Positions 1 through 12,088 of a DNA stretch of 64,000 bases are shown piece by piece. The translations under genes and the position numbers were made by a program. Below the pieces are notes generated by a model, which searched no databases, had not been told where the DNA came from, and worked only from the letters and a program-made list of their open reading frames with translations. The DNA is taken from contig CM034599.1 in NCBI GenBank assembly GCA_020091685.1, positions 23,993,922-24,057,921 of the forward strand, written 5' to 3'. Every line of letters starts with the position of its first letter. Position 1 is the first letter of the stretch. Source of the stretch: Lutjanus erythropterus (Eukaryota > Chordata > Actinopteri > Lutjaniformes > Lutjanidae).

Positions 1-2087
1 TTTTTAAGCAGCTAAAACATCGTTTGTTGCCAACTCTGACTCACTGCTTGACTTTCTTGCTGGTGCCCAATAAGTACCTCATATAACTCCATTAAAAAAA
101 AACAAAAAAAACTATCCCTTTAAATGTATCAGTCTAACTTTGTGTACATGGTAAAGTATGATGAAGAATGATGAATTTTTGAACACACAAAACTGGTACC
201 ACTGTTCTTCATCTGTCTATATCCCATGGCTGACAGGCAGGATAAAAGGCCACTGTGAGCTGCCTGACAAAAACATGGGTTGAGTCAAAGGTTTCTGCAA
301 TACACAAGCTGTCTGGAGCTCTAATTTGTCTGCTGCTGTCTTACCGAAAGAAACACATTCTCCCTCAAAAAAAATACAAAGGCGCACAAATTTACATGCA
401 TATGCAAACACACAAGCACAGATAGAAGTGCAAAGACCTGTTCATACAGTCAAACTACACTAAAATCCGGCAATTTTTTCAGAAAGCAATGACAAACTGA
501 CACAATGAGAGCTAGGAATAGCTAATTAAAATGTGTGTGTTTGTGTGTGTGTGCATGTGTCACGGTCTTTATGTCCTCATGAAAGATCCACTACATTACA
601 CAGAGTTTGATGGAATTCATGAAAAAGCACAGGAGAGGAAATATGACAACTAATTTATTTCCTTGCAGCAGTGTGCTTTTCCCTGCACAGTTATCCAGAA
701 CTTTTTCTTGCTTTAATTTCACTCTGAATATGTAGAACATTGAACTGAGGGAGTGTACACTTAGATGTGTCTCTTAGTTTTTTCCCTTCAGGGGCTGTTA
801 GTGTTTTTTGCTCAAAGCCTCATCAGTCAGCGCACTGCTGCCTGAGGTATCAGGAAATAGATCACTTTAATCACTAAAAATAGCATCTACTATATATCAG
901 CGCAGTCTGAGGACGTACAGTGCAGGTTTAAGTGTCGTGTCCTGCATTATATAACACAGGGGTTGCTATATTAATGTCAGCTGCATGTTAACATCTCATT
1001 AAATGCATCATTGTCAGCTAAAATGTACCGTAATTGTGAGGGCTTCAATGTCAGTGTGAGCTACATACATGAGGGGAGTTAGGACGAGAGGAAGAGTGTG
1101 AAATGTAATTACAGAGCAAGTGTTATGTGTGTGTGTCTATCCACCTCGTGAAACAGCTGTCATGTGTGTGCATGTACAGCATGACTGCATATGTATTATT
1201 CTATAGTAAGTGTGTATGGGTGTGGTGTATGCATGCGTGCATCTTCCTGCATGTGTGAGTGTGTCCATGAGACAGCTGTTGTAAGATGCATTAACACTGT
1301 GTGTGTGTGTAATGAGTTATCACCTTGCTTTAAGATCGTTGACTTTGACTGGGGAGATCTATAATGACTTTAACACTCCCACTGGCTGTTAAAGCAAATG
1401 AGCAAGGGTTGCCCATGTGGTGCAGGGCAACTGTTCTGTGCCTTTGTGTGTGTGTGTGTGTGTGTGTCAGTGTGAGTGTGCGTCTCTGCCTCCCCGTTCT
1501 CTCCGCAGTGGCCATTACTGCGTGGACTAGATGTTGCCATGGCAACTCTATGGCAGCAGCCTTGATGGTGGGATGATCACACGTTATTAGTTGACTCAAG
1601 CCGAAAAAAAAGCCCCACACCATAGTGATTTGGATAAAGGAGGGAGGGACAGAAGCCTTTAAAAAAAGAAGATAGGGCGAAAATTACAAATTGTGAAAGA
1701 AAGCTGTGAATTCAGTCAGGTGATTGAACACGTTCAAGGTGAAAAAAATATATACTGAGATCACACAGAGAAAAGGGGTGAGAGAGAGAGGGAGGGGGAG
1801 AAAGTGGCTCCCAGACTACCACATGAAAAACATGGGCACACAGTCACATATAAGGTAGAAATAATGACCTCTCACATAATAGAAAGCCAGGGTAGTCATG
1901 GACATGAACAAAATATGTTTTTTGCTTGTTGTCTCCCTCTTTCAAACAAACACATGTGCTCTGGTACAAGTATGACTGAAATTTAGGCCTTCAGAATGGA
2001 GAAATATTTGGAAAATTTTGAAACTTTTCCAAAGTCCTGGTTATGAGTTGAGCCTGTTTTTTAATCAATAATATAATTTGGTGAGGG
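1..2087. other. Intronic sequence, no gene seen (low-coordinate end)
   Basis: I see no exon here. The stretch is AT-rich with scattered TG-rich runs (about 530-555, 1125-1320, 1445-1467) and a short AG-rich run near 1785-1800. Open frames on both strands at 1330-1623 come from the TG/CA repeat. By position it lies in the intron downstream of the glutamate-receptor exon, which is read on the minus strand. That assignment is an inference. Confidence 0.5.
1445..1467. repeat. (TG)n microsatellite
   Basis: Uninterrupted alternating T and G, continued by an imperfect TGTGAGTGTG run. It explains the CVCVCVCV-type peptides in the overlapping open frames. Confidence 0.9.
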
Positions 2088-2557
2088 TTAAAGCTACAGT
2101 CGGTAACTTACATACAAATTATTTTAATCAAATACGCTGAAACTGTCACTATATTGTGACAGAAGTACATGAGGCAGATAGTATGTGACAAAATAAGGTT
2201 CCTTTGGCTCCTCCTAGTGCTCTTAATGGCATTTGTAGGAATTCATTGTGCCTGAATGAAAACCTACTGCATCTCATACAGCCATGGATGGGTTCACACT
2301 GAAGTCACGTGAAAGCTTGGCGCGTCTTTCAGCCGCTAACAGGTACGGCGCATGTCTGTATGAGTTGTTGAGGGGTGGTGATGTGTGTATACAGTTGATG
2401 AGTTAGGAATGATATCAGACAGCATTCCCAGGTCATGAAATACAGATGTTTTGGGTTGTATGACTGTTGAGCAAATGCCATTAGGAACACTAGGGGGAGC
2501 CAGAGGAACCTGATTGTCTCCTGCACCGCTGTCAGATGTTACCAACTGTAGCTTTAA
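2088..2557. mobile_element. Foldback MITE flanked by TTAA
   Basis: The left end reads TTAA then AGCTACAGTCGGTAAC. The right end is its inverted counterpart, GTTACCAACTGTAGCT then TTAA, differing at one base over 16. A second inverted pair lies inside: the arm at about 2192-2245 (AGGTTCCTTTGGCTCC, then CTAGTG, then TAATGGCATTTG) matches the reverse complement of about 2465-2517. The inverted structure and duplicated TTAA are seen directly. TTAA targets are known for piggyBac- and Kolobok-type transposons, so a non-autonomous member of one of these is inferred. No transposase frame is present; the open frames on it are shadows. Confidence 0.8.
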
Positions 2558-3649
2558 AATTGCCCAAAAGAGCAGGGATTGGCATGTGGTCGTAATGGTT
2601 AAGGTAGTTAAGGAATGAATTATGACAGTCCTCAGAGTCCTAAGAAGTACAGAAGTGCAAACATGTGTGATTCACACTTTTCACATGTAAGCTAATTGCT
2701 AGCGTTAAAGTTGTCATAAGAGAATCGTGTTTCAAACAGAGTGCAGCCTGTGGTGGTCATAACAAGGGAAATCATCATGTGATTTTCATCTGTTTGGCTT
2801 ATCAAAGTTTTTAATGGCCCTTAATGACTTTCAATCTGCGTAATTACTTCCAAACAAAAAGCTTTATGTTTAAATATGTAAAACGGGGACATATGTTCCT
2901 AAGGAGTGGGCTTTTAGGAATTCATCTGACTTCATTTGACAGAAACCTCTTTTTGTAGCAGCTTTAATGAGCAGCCCCTAATGTTGTAAATGATATCCCT
3001 ACTGGAGTGAAAATGGACTGTTAAGAGATTTCCCACTGTGTTGCTGCACCACTGCTGAAGTAGGGGGGGTGGCTCTCTAACTCAAATGGATGGTGGGGCT
3101 GTTCCAAACAGAGGCTACGGGCCACAAAGTGAGTTTTGAAAGCCTGTTATCTCAGCACCTGGCAAACTGATCGTTGAGTCATTGGTATTGATCAACTCGG
3201 CTATCAACCCTCCTCCAGATATATTATGGCTATTTTCTGCTACGGGGCAGTAAAAATCACACTTATTGCCCCTTTAAATGCACTGTAACTCCATATATTG
3301 TCTTGATTCTGCAGTCTTCTCCAGGCCCATCCATAAGGCGCCTATAAATGCAGGTTATGTCCCACGCTGCTCTTTCCCCAGTAGCAGCTTTTACTGCAGC
3401 TGTAGCCAGTTAAAATGCAGAGCGGTGCAGGTTAGATGATCAAGCATAATGTGAAACAGTTCAGTGAATTTCAGATCTGGCTAGATAGACCTCTTAACTG
3501 TTTCTGCGAGAGGTGTTCAGGCGTAGTGCGTCATCATCATGGAGAACACTGCTGTCTAAGGAATGGCGGAGTATGTCTGCAGCAACTAGAACAGTCTGGC
3601 TCTTTTGTACGAATATTCTCCTCCTGTCACCTCTGTAGCATACACATTT

Positions 3650-4020
3650 CTAAGTTGGAGACAGTGAAAAATGGAAGTTGCGGTGAGGTGAGAGGTGGAG
3701 GGAGAATGTGAAGACAGAGGGAAAAGAGATGTGAGTGAGCCAGAGAATAGGAGAAGATGGAAAATTGAGTGATAAATTTGAGGGGAGCAAAATAACAGAA
3801 AAACCTGGCTGTGTGTTCAGTCTGGATGGATGGCTGACAACAAAATCACACAACGTGGGAAAGCAGAATGCAGGTGAGAAATTAGGGGAGACAGGAAAGG
3901 AGAAGGAAGCTGGGAAGGAGAAGAGAGAGCAGAAAAGACAAAGGATGAGAGGAACGAACAGAAGAAGAATGTCAAATGAAATGAGCAAAGCGGGGGTAGA
4001 GGAGGAGGGGGGATGAGAGA
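3650..4020 (+). repeat. Purine-rich strand-asymmetric tract
   Basis: The plus strand is dominated by A and G (runs such as GGAAAAGAGATG and AGAAGGAAGCTGGGAAGGAG). The complement therefore encodes an F/S/L/P-rich pseudo-protein with no domain signature. I read it as low-complexity DNA, not as a gene. Confidence 0.7.
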
Positions 4021-4551
4021 CAGAGGTGTTATGCTAAAATGAGTTTGTTGCTCTGAGACGACCGTTGGCTGTCAGCTCCTCAGATGAGCAGAACACTGGG
4101 TTGACAGCTCAGTTACTAGCTTAACACAAAGCTGGCAACATCAGCGGTCTCTGGCTGCCTCCCTGGTGTTAGCCTTGCTGGAAAACATGATGGAGAATAA
4201 TGTTCATATTATAAAGTCATAAAAAAGTTTCACTGCAGTTCTGAGGGTCAGAATAGATCAAAAATTCCTTCTCTGGAGTATGAGCTTAGAAAATATGATT
4301 TGTTTGTAAAAATATGTGCACTATAATAATCAGAAATGTTGTCTTTCATCTCTCCACAATAACCCTTCAGTAGTAAAAGTGCCAACACTGGAGACCTGCC
4401 GGAAGAGACAAGAACTTTTTACCTCAGAGAAAATATATGGCTTGTCACACTAATGCACTAACAGTCAAATTTAAAGAAAACAAAATGGCTCTTTGGTTTA
4501 TTCAAATCAAAACTCTGCCCCTGTTCAGACCTGCTATTAACCTTTTCCCCA

Positions 4552-4620
4552 CCACTGATGAGCTAACTCGTCAATTAAGACACAACGCTTCACCACCAAT
4601 GACGAGATTTCTCGTCAATT
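4552..4620. repeat. Two tandem TGAYGAG...CTCGTCAATT hairpins
   Basis: The second copy (4600-4617) is an 8-bp perfect stem, TGACGAGA and TCTCGTCA, with a TT loop. The first (about 4556-4574) is TGATGAG, CTAA, CTCGTCA, with one G/T change in the stem. Both are preceded by CACCAC and followed by AATT, so the unit of about 43 bp is duplicated. It is probably part of a dispersed repeat, but I cannot name the family. Confidence 0.5.
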
Positions 4621-5954
4621 GCTGTTTTCACTGCCAGGTGGTAGGAGACACTGTGACAGATCATCTGACAAAAAACTGTCACTCAAAGAAGAAGAGAACC
4701 GCTGGAATTGAGCAGCAGAAGAAGAGGATGGTGAAAACGAAGTGAAATGAAGCTAGAACAAAAGCTTTTTTTGTGTCTGAAGCTAGAAGATTTGTTCTTG
4801 GTTTTGATATAGTTCATGTTAACATATTCATAGAACTGAATATTCTTTGGGTGTTGAAAAATCTGTGAATTTTATCAAAAGTGTGGAACAAATAAATGGC
4901 CGAAAAGCAGTAAGAGACATTCAGCTAACAAAATATCCCCCTAGTCAGCTCGAATCAGCTAACCTTAATCAACAAAGGTTTTGTCTGGATTTTTTGGTCA
5001 AACTTCCATTTTTGTATAATGAAATATAAGAGAATTATGAATTTAGTTTTAACACCTTCTTTACCATGGAACCACATTGCCACCTATTGGCCATAGTTAA
5101 TAGAACCTATAAACCTCATCACTTACGAATATGTATAAAATTGTAGCTATTATACTGTATACATGACGCAAACTATCACTTAGTAGTGTTAAAGATTGTG
5201 TTTTGACAGTTAGAATAGTTGAGTTGCTATATGTTGAAGCAGTGTGTGTGGGGCTCTAGGACAAGAAACATTCAGTGTTTCATGAGTTTGAAGGGCGGCG
5301 TCTTTATGTTGTCTTTCAAAAATGTAAAACACAAGAACAAGCATGCGAGGAATGGATTTAACTTCATCTTTATGCTCTGATGTAAGCTGCTAGCTGGAGA
5401 TGGACTTCTCAACTGACTCAATGAACCTAGCTCTACTGGCTACTCTCATGAAATCTGTTAGTGAGGGTCATCATTTTAGGTGTCAAAATCCACAGTCATT
5501 AACTAGAAATGAGAAGACCTAATGTTTCAACATTTACTTTTAGCTAACTAATTTTGATGCTGGATTTGCCCTGTCATCACTGTAAATGGCATATGTACGG
5601 TCCGAGAATGGAAAGCTCGACAGGTACAGCAACAGTAACTAAAGACGGCGGTGCTTAGCAAAGGGTCAGTTGTTTAAATGATCTGCTAAAGTATTTTTTT
5701 TAATTTAAGCAATTTCCCATGAATGTTTTATTATAATCACTGTTTTTTGTGCTTGTGATTGATCATAGTGACATTTGAGAGTATGTGAATTTTGCACACA
5801 AAATTACATGAAATTGAATTGGCAAAAAGAGCTTGATCAACCTTCATCCGCAGGCTGGACCTCACCTTAAGCTCAAGAGCACTAAAACAAGTACAGTGAG
5901 ACAGACAGTTTGGTGAAACCTGGTGTGGCAGCAGGTATTTCAATTACTCTGGGC

Positions 5955-6150
5955 AGGTGAGAGTGACATAGTGATTAGGGAGGTCAGCCTTCAACTGGAG
6001 AGCTGAGCTCAAGCACCCGTGTCAGCAAACAACCCACTAAAGTATCCTTAGATGCTGAATCACCACAGGCTAAAGGTCTGCTGAGCCTGATTTTTGACCT
6101 GCCTGATGAGATGGGGGGAATCAATAAAGCAGATTATTATCATTACATCA
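5955..6150 (+). mobile_element. tRNA-derived SINE, plus orientation
   Basis: The head resembles a tRNA gene with polymerase III promoter boxes. A box A-like segment, TAGTGATTAGGGAGGTC, lies near 5969-5985 and a box B-like segment, GAGCTCAAGCACCC, near 6005-6018. A tRNA-unrelated body follows and the end is a simple tail, AATAAAGCAGATTATTATCA. The arrangement is that of a teleost tRNA-SINE. Several box positions are mutated, so transcription is unlikely. The exact family and left edge are uncertain. Confidence 0.6.
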
Positions 6151-8085
6151 TGTTGCGCTTTGCGACGTGAGCTGCCTTGAGAATCAAGCCAATCTCATCA
6201 AAAATATATAACAGAGACACATTATCAGCTACCAACTGACCTGCTCTGCAGTCACTTTAGTTTATTTGTCCAAATCTGTTTACCACTATTGCAAGCGGGG
6301 CAGTGAAGGGAGCAGACAGAGTCAGCACCATCGACCCAGTCAGCGAAGTGCACCTGCTCCTGATTTTTCTCTCCCTGTGTTTTCGTAGAAAAAAATTATA
6401 ACCGAGACGCTGAGACTGAAGCACACTGACCCACAGCCACACATCAATATCCCTACAACTGGAAAGTCTGTTTATTCAACCACACACTGCTGGAGATGGC
6501 TCAGACAGAAGAAATATTATTCCAGCACTGGTGGTGCATATTTGAGTTTGCTTTTGAGTGGGTTTTATTTTGGTACCAAGTATAAAAAGACTGAACCCCA
6601 GAAGTCTCTCCAGTGACCTTCAGAGTATTTTCATGGCCTTATTTTAGTGTCAGAGATGACTTGCTGGCCTCTATCTCATGGTTACAGTGTCTACAACCTG
6701 GTTGGATATTGAGGGAATTTGCTGAATGTCTAAAGCTGAGTGTATATTAAAGGAGAACAGCCAGGATTTTAGCTGTACTAGACACATTTGACAGATCACA
6801 GAACACTCTGTTGAACTGTCTCAGACATCCTGAGAATTTCAAACGTGTTGATTTTCTCAGTGCAAGATCTTTCAATACACTGACTTGAGAGGTTTGAGAG
6901 CTGAGATGGGCTACAGTTAACATATCATCACCATGATTGCACACAGTGGAAAATACAAACAATGCAAATGCTGGGTGAACTTCAAAATTTGGTGTTTCCA
7001 ACTCAAACCCATTTTCCACTGATAAACACACAATCCGTGTTTGTCATCCCCCCCGACACTGGTGCCTGGCGTTCTTTTTCTTTACTGGACAAATTAGTGC
7101 ACAGACAGGAGGCATGGCAAAGTCTTGTTCCATTGTCCATCTCGCACAGTGAAGCCAAGTGACAAAGGAAATCCAAGCATCATGTATTGCCTAATGTTTG
7201 TGTGGGCCAAAGAGTTTATTGTATGCAACAAAACTTTGGTAATACTAGAAACTAGTGAAACCAGTGAGAGCTAACTTAAATCGAGGTATGGCTCATACCC
7301 ACAGATCCACATGTGCACTCAATATGCACTCCTTCAAAGGCATGGAAACACAAGGAACACAGAGGAGACAAACATGACAGGAACAAGGAAACACAACAGG
7401 GAAACCTTTTTGGGATTGGATCACACCAGCTACAATGGCCATCAACACACTGACGTACTGTTTTGCTCCTAGCTAATCACAGCAAGTGTTCTTTGATTTA
7501 ATGCAGCAGGTGATTGGCCTAATACACCAGCAGCTACAACTCATACAGTCTGGTGAAGTGGAGTTGAGTGAAGAGCTGACAGTTCAGTGTGCCGGGATGC
7601 CACAAAATAAAAGACAAGTTCTCAGTTGGTATTTGCATCACTTTTAGGCAACTGGTATTGGTACTGGTATCGTATATTTTTTAAACAATTCCCAGCCCTA
7701 GCTCCAGCCGTTGAGTACTGAGTAGTCATTACTACATTACTGTATGACTACTGTTCTCACCGGTCTTCATCAACACGATAGTATAACAACTGAGCAAGAT
7801 GCAGTCCTGAGACTTTATATGTGTGTAGTGGAGAACAAACTGAAGGTTGAGTTTGAAGATGGGCTGTGTACTCAAGTAATAACATAATAATGACATCACA
7901 GCAGGGGAGTAAAGTGAGGAGCCAGTGGCCCCTTTCCTACTTCCTCCTCTCCTAATTTTTGCACCCTTGCTTAGACCACACTCATCTTCAAACTCAGCCT
8001 TCATTTTGATCTCAGCTCAACATCTATAAGTTTCTTGAATCCATCTGGCATGGTAATGGCACCACTGCATAGACAAAATCTGTCC
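6151..8085. other. Intronic sequence, no gene seen
   Basis: No exon is recognised. Open frames at 6747-7031 and 7732-8004 have no recognisable domain. Near 7640-7695 a GGTATTGGTACTGGTATCG run followed by CCCAGCCCTA resembles the end of a hAT-type short element, but no partner end was found. Confidence 0.4.
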
Positions 8086-8417
8086 ATAGACAGTAGGGGT
8101 GGGCAATATGGCCCTGAAACTATATCACGATAGTCAGAGTATTTCTGTAATAACAATATTCTTTACAATATGAAAAGCCCCTGTTCCACACCCCTGAAGT
8201 CACTTTCCTTTTTGGAAATAACTCCTCCACCGTTCAGCTGGTAGCGATGCTACTTCCACTGTCAGCTATAATTGCCGTCGCTTTGTATAATGGTGTGACA
8301 TCATTCTATCAACAAGTCACAATATTGTCATTATTACAACACAACTTTTTTTAGTTATAGAAAAATGATGACTATATTACTGTGAACAATACGATATGAC
8401 ACAGCCCTAACAGACAG
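8086..8417. mobile_element. hAT-like MITE with 8-bp target duplication
   Basis: The element body is 8094-8409 (316 bp). It starts TAGGGGTGGGCAATATGG and ends with ATATGACACAGCCCTA, an imperfect inverted repeat. It is bracketed by ATAGACAG (8086-8093) and ACAGACAG (8410-8417), identical at 7 of 8 bases. An 8-bp duplication with TAGGG-type ends is typical of hAT-superfamily insertions. The body has no transposase, so it would have moved using another element's enzyme. Confidence 0.8.
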
Positions 8418-8564
8418 CATTGTTAAGGCCTGGCAAAGTACTCAAAACCTTCTCTGTGGTAGTTCCCACTACAGTAGGTGTCTCCAGGGACCACATTTTG
8501 CCACGATGGCACAGACACACACAGATACACAAGGTGAAAAGAATACCAACCACACACTGTCACA

Positions 8565-8648
8565 GCTGGTAACAAGCAGATTCAAATACGCAACCGTCTT
8601 ACTTTGAGGAACTCAGGGCTAATGACTGAGCCACCATCTTGCCCTTTC
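8565..8648 (-). mobile_element. tRNA-like SINE head, minus orientation
   Basis: Read on the minus strand, the segment begins GATGGTGGCTCAGTCATTAG (box A-like) and reaches GGTTGCGTATTTGAATC (box B-like), the layout of a SINE head very common in fish. Several box positions are changed. It abuts the hAT-like MITE ending at 8409 with about 150 bp between them. The body past the head could not be matched. Confidence 0.55.
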
Positions 8649-8654
8649 AATTAA

Positions 8655-10076
8655 CAGTGTCTCACTATATTAAAGCTCAAGGAATGGGGTAGGAGAGGTC
8701 ATTTACCCATGAGTCTTTGGTCCCTCAAGTAAAGTTTACGAAGCTTAATTATTCCAATTAGTGCTCTCAGGGTTCAATGTCATACACTTTGTCAACAAAG
8801 TTTTCAATTAAGCATCATTAAGCCTCAGTGTGTGGGTGAACTGGAACAGATTATCAAGCTGAACTATGATAAACAACAGACAGAAGTCAAACAGTCATTA
8901 ACCATCATTAACACATCGAGAGAGTGAGGGAGTGACAAAGAAAGAGAAACAGACAGAGAGAGAGAGACACATCCCCATCATTAATTGTGATTAATAAAGA
9001 TTTAATGAATGCACTAAGTGTGTGGGCTGAGTTTTACTGTGATGGATTGGTAGAAGAGTGACAGCTTTTGACTGAGAGAGCTCAGACAAAGACGGAGAGA
9101 GAAGGAGAGCAATAGTAGATTGACACTTGACATTAAATCAATTTTTTGTCATCTGGAACAATGTCACTGTTGTAGAAACACTAATACACACGTACAATAC
9201 AAACGCATATGCACACACACACACACACATGCGCACAATCTTTCTTTCTTTGCTCACCACCCTTGGAAAAAAATTTATTATTTTCCCCCATGGATAGTGA
9301 TTTCCATGGATTGGAAATTGAAGGCTTCAGAGCCTCCAGCTTAACTTGAGCTCACTGTCTGAATGAGTGTGTATGTATGAGGGAGAGATGGTGAATCAAA
9401 TGACATGCTTTTTAGCTTCTAGCCTCTTCAACAGGAGCCTTGATCAAGCCTTATTTCGATTATGCATGTAGCCCTGGTATTATGGTACTACAAAGAGTCT
9501 TAAAAATAAGGCACAGCCCTGTCAAAATAAATGAATCTCAGTTGTTTTAAATCTGAAAACTTAGAATTGATTCTGAGGATCTTTGAATTGACTGAACGCA
9601 CAGGAACTGTTGGAAATGTTTCTTGCGTTGTTTGCAAGTGTCTCTTTTTTCCATTCTGCTTTTTAGAAAGAGACAGAGTCAATATGTTCCTTGCTCCGTG
9701 GGGCCCTCAAAACCAGAACAGCAAGTGAAGCTAAAAGTCACTTTTCTCACAGAGGATTAGAAACTAAGTGAAACTTTTCCAAGTTCTAAGACTTGAGTTA
9801 TTCTTCTAATACAGTATAACAGACTACTGTGTAAGCAAACTAAAGCTTCTCTAGGCAACTTTTGTTTGGCTGGTAAAATTCACTGCAGTAACATTCACAA
9901 ACTGTGGCCTATCAAGCTCCAATTTACCAGTGCAGTGAGTGCTGCTCTGCTAACACTGGTAAGATGTGATAAATTACAAACTTGCATTTGGCACTACTGT
10001 ACTCAGTATAGGTTGCAGAAAAAAATCTATTATTTACCACACAAAAAGTAACCGCTACCTCGTCTACACTGCACTC
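8655..10076. other. Intronic sequence, no gene seen
   Basis: No exon is recognised. There is an AG-rich run at about 8925-8975 and a short (AC)n with flanking CACACG text near 9186-9235. Overlapping open frames around 9500-9728 on both strands show no domain. Confidence 0.4.
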
Positions 10077-10349
10077 TAGGGCTGCAACTAACACGTTTTC
10101 GATATCAATTAATCTGCTGATGAGTATTTGGAAACAGCAGTCCAAAATCCAAAGATTAGGTCATAATTCATAATAATATAAGACAAAGGAAGGCAGAAAA
10201 TCCTTATATTAGAAATCCTAGAATCATAGAATATTGGCTGTTAATTTTTTGCTTAATTACTCAAACAGTTAATCAATTAACCAAAACAGTTGCCTATTAA
10301 TGCGATGGCAGCTGATTTACCAATTAATAAATGAATCATTGAAGCTTTA
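10077..10349. mobile_element. Diverged hAT-like MITE (TAGGGCTGCAACTAAC family)
   Basis: The left end, TAGGGCTGCAACTAAC, followed by a TCAATTAATCTGCTGATGA stretch, is the start of a repeat I recognise as abundant in fish. The right part contains CAGTTAATCAATTAACC, then GTTGCCTATTAA, and closes on AATCATTGAAGCTTTA, a decayed inverse of the left end. The flanking 8-mers (CTGCACTC and CTTGATTT) agree at only 4 of 8, so the duplication is not supported. Family assignment is from memory. Confidence 0.65.
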
Positions 10350-12088
10350 CTTGATTTACTGCCCTGATTTCGGTTGCTAATTATCAAGGGTGCCACTTTG
10401 TGTTGGAAAGTGGTGGGGAAATAAGGACTCAGATGAAAAAAAAAAAAAAAAAAAAAACGGTCTTCAACATAATGCAATTTTAGGCGATGTAATAAGGGTA
10501 TCAGTGTGAGGTCAAAGTAGATACAACAAAACAAATTATGCAAAATTACTCAGCAAAAATGGTAATATCACAACTGCTGGAGAAAACAAAATGCAACCTT
10601 TAGATGTCCTGTTGTTTTGATGCAACATGCTTTCACATTAGACTTAGAGTAACAGAGTTCATGAGTCAAGTTCAACAAAACATGACTCCTTGTATGGTTT
10701 CTTATTGTGTAAATAAACAATTGTAAAAGTGCTCTCATTTTTTAGTTAACATTTCTTGGCGCAAGCAATTTTTTTTAGAATATTTTTAAAAATTATCCTT
10801 TGAAAAAGTGATGAGGACTAATCTGCCATCTCAAAAAATGGTGGGGACATGTCCTCAGCGTCCCTAGTATAAATGGCACTGATGCTAACTATGGCATCAG
10901 TTTAGGAGGTATAGCAATGACATTGTGTGACTGATTCAGGTGAAAAGGGACTTTGGCTGATTACAAGGACAATTAGGACATTTTTTTTTTTGCCAGAACA
11001 TTACACTTACTGTATTGACAGCTTTCGTCTAGTAATGACAGTTTCACCTGCAGTAATTCCAGTCAAAACCGTTCTTCAAAAATGCCTGAGACAGCTGTGA
11101 CAGAGAGCTAGTACCTGAAGCCCTCCTCCATTTACAACCCTTCTGCTGGAAGTAAAATGTAAGATTTACATGGCCAAAGGCAGCTTTAAAAGCCATTTAT
11201 ATGTGCCCTTCAATGGTGCAATTTATTTTATCTTTTATCATACATTTCTGAAGAAAAACTCCACTACACGACTCATTAAATCTCACTTCAAGGTTTGCAA
11301 TAACCAAACTTTCATAAGTCAGTTTATCGTTTTTTTTTAACTATTGCTGACAATTTTATTGTCTTGAACGCCGCTGAGATAAATACTTGCTAGAATACTA
11401 AAAGCACCACAAACAATCCGTTTTTTATGAGTTGTATACAGTTTACTTTGTATTTGTTGGTACCCAGAGCACTTTAATATCACTTAAAAACAACTTCTAG
11501 TAGAGGACTTTCATACTGGTAACACATTGCTTGAACTTCAGTTTATGGTCTGGATAGGATATGAAATAAATACAAGAAAGAGGCTGTAGAGGGAACAATG
11601 AAGAAAAGATGCACTGATTGCAGGATTCAAGGCTGAAATAAATGCAAGTCTGCACCAAAGATATCAGGAAATAGAATATAATAAATAATGTTAATAGTTA
11701 TCATTCACAGACATATGCACAACCCTTGCCCTTGTTACCTCTTTTATGCATTCAAACAAATGGTAATAAGGGAGACACATTAGCAGGGGTCAGCAGTAAA
11801 TGACTCCTTATGCTGTTCATTACTCACATTAAACCCACACTCAGCAAAACAGTAATGAACTTTATCAAGCCCTCTCTGATCCAGTTTTTTTTTCTTATTT
11901 GATCTAAATGCTTCTATTTTATTGCAAAACACCATCAGCTTTATATGACAGAACATGTGTTTCTGTCCAAGATAAGAAATAAATAAACCACTCGAGCCCT
12001 CAGAAATTTCCAGTCCCTCAGAGCTGTCCAAAATTCCTGCTTATTTGCCAAGAAAACCAGAGCTGGTGGGTAATATATTTCTGCTGTG
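10350..12088. other. Intronic sequence, no gene seen
   Basis: No exon is recognised. Homopolymer runs occur at 10438-10457 (A) and 10981-10991 (T). GGTGGGGACATGTCCTCAGC near 10841-10860 resembles the edge of a dispersed repeat but lacks a partner. The 83-codon open frame at 11780-12031 has no recognisable feature. Confidence 0.4.

Larger units (their letters stand above)
2558..5954. other. Intronic sequence, no gene seen
   Basis: No exon with good splice sites and a recognisable product was found. About 3650-4020 is a purine-rich tract on the plus strand (GGAGAAG, GAAAGGAGAAGG runs), which produces complementary open frames of 93 and 112 codons. About 4552-4620 holds two related small hairpins, listed separately. 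The remainder is AT-rich. Confidence 0.45.

Noticed and set aside
4550-4620. Hammerhead-ribozyme-like CTGATGAG text
   Set aside because: The core GAAA after stem II and the third stem are absent; the pairing is explained by simple TGAYGAG/CTCGTCA hairpins.
7640-7695. Possible hAT-like end, GGTATTGGTACTGGTATCG to CCCAGCCCTA
   Set aside because: No inverted partner or target duplication was found, so it was not listed as an element.
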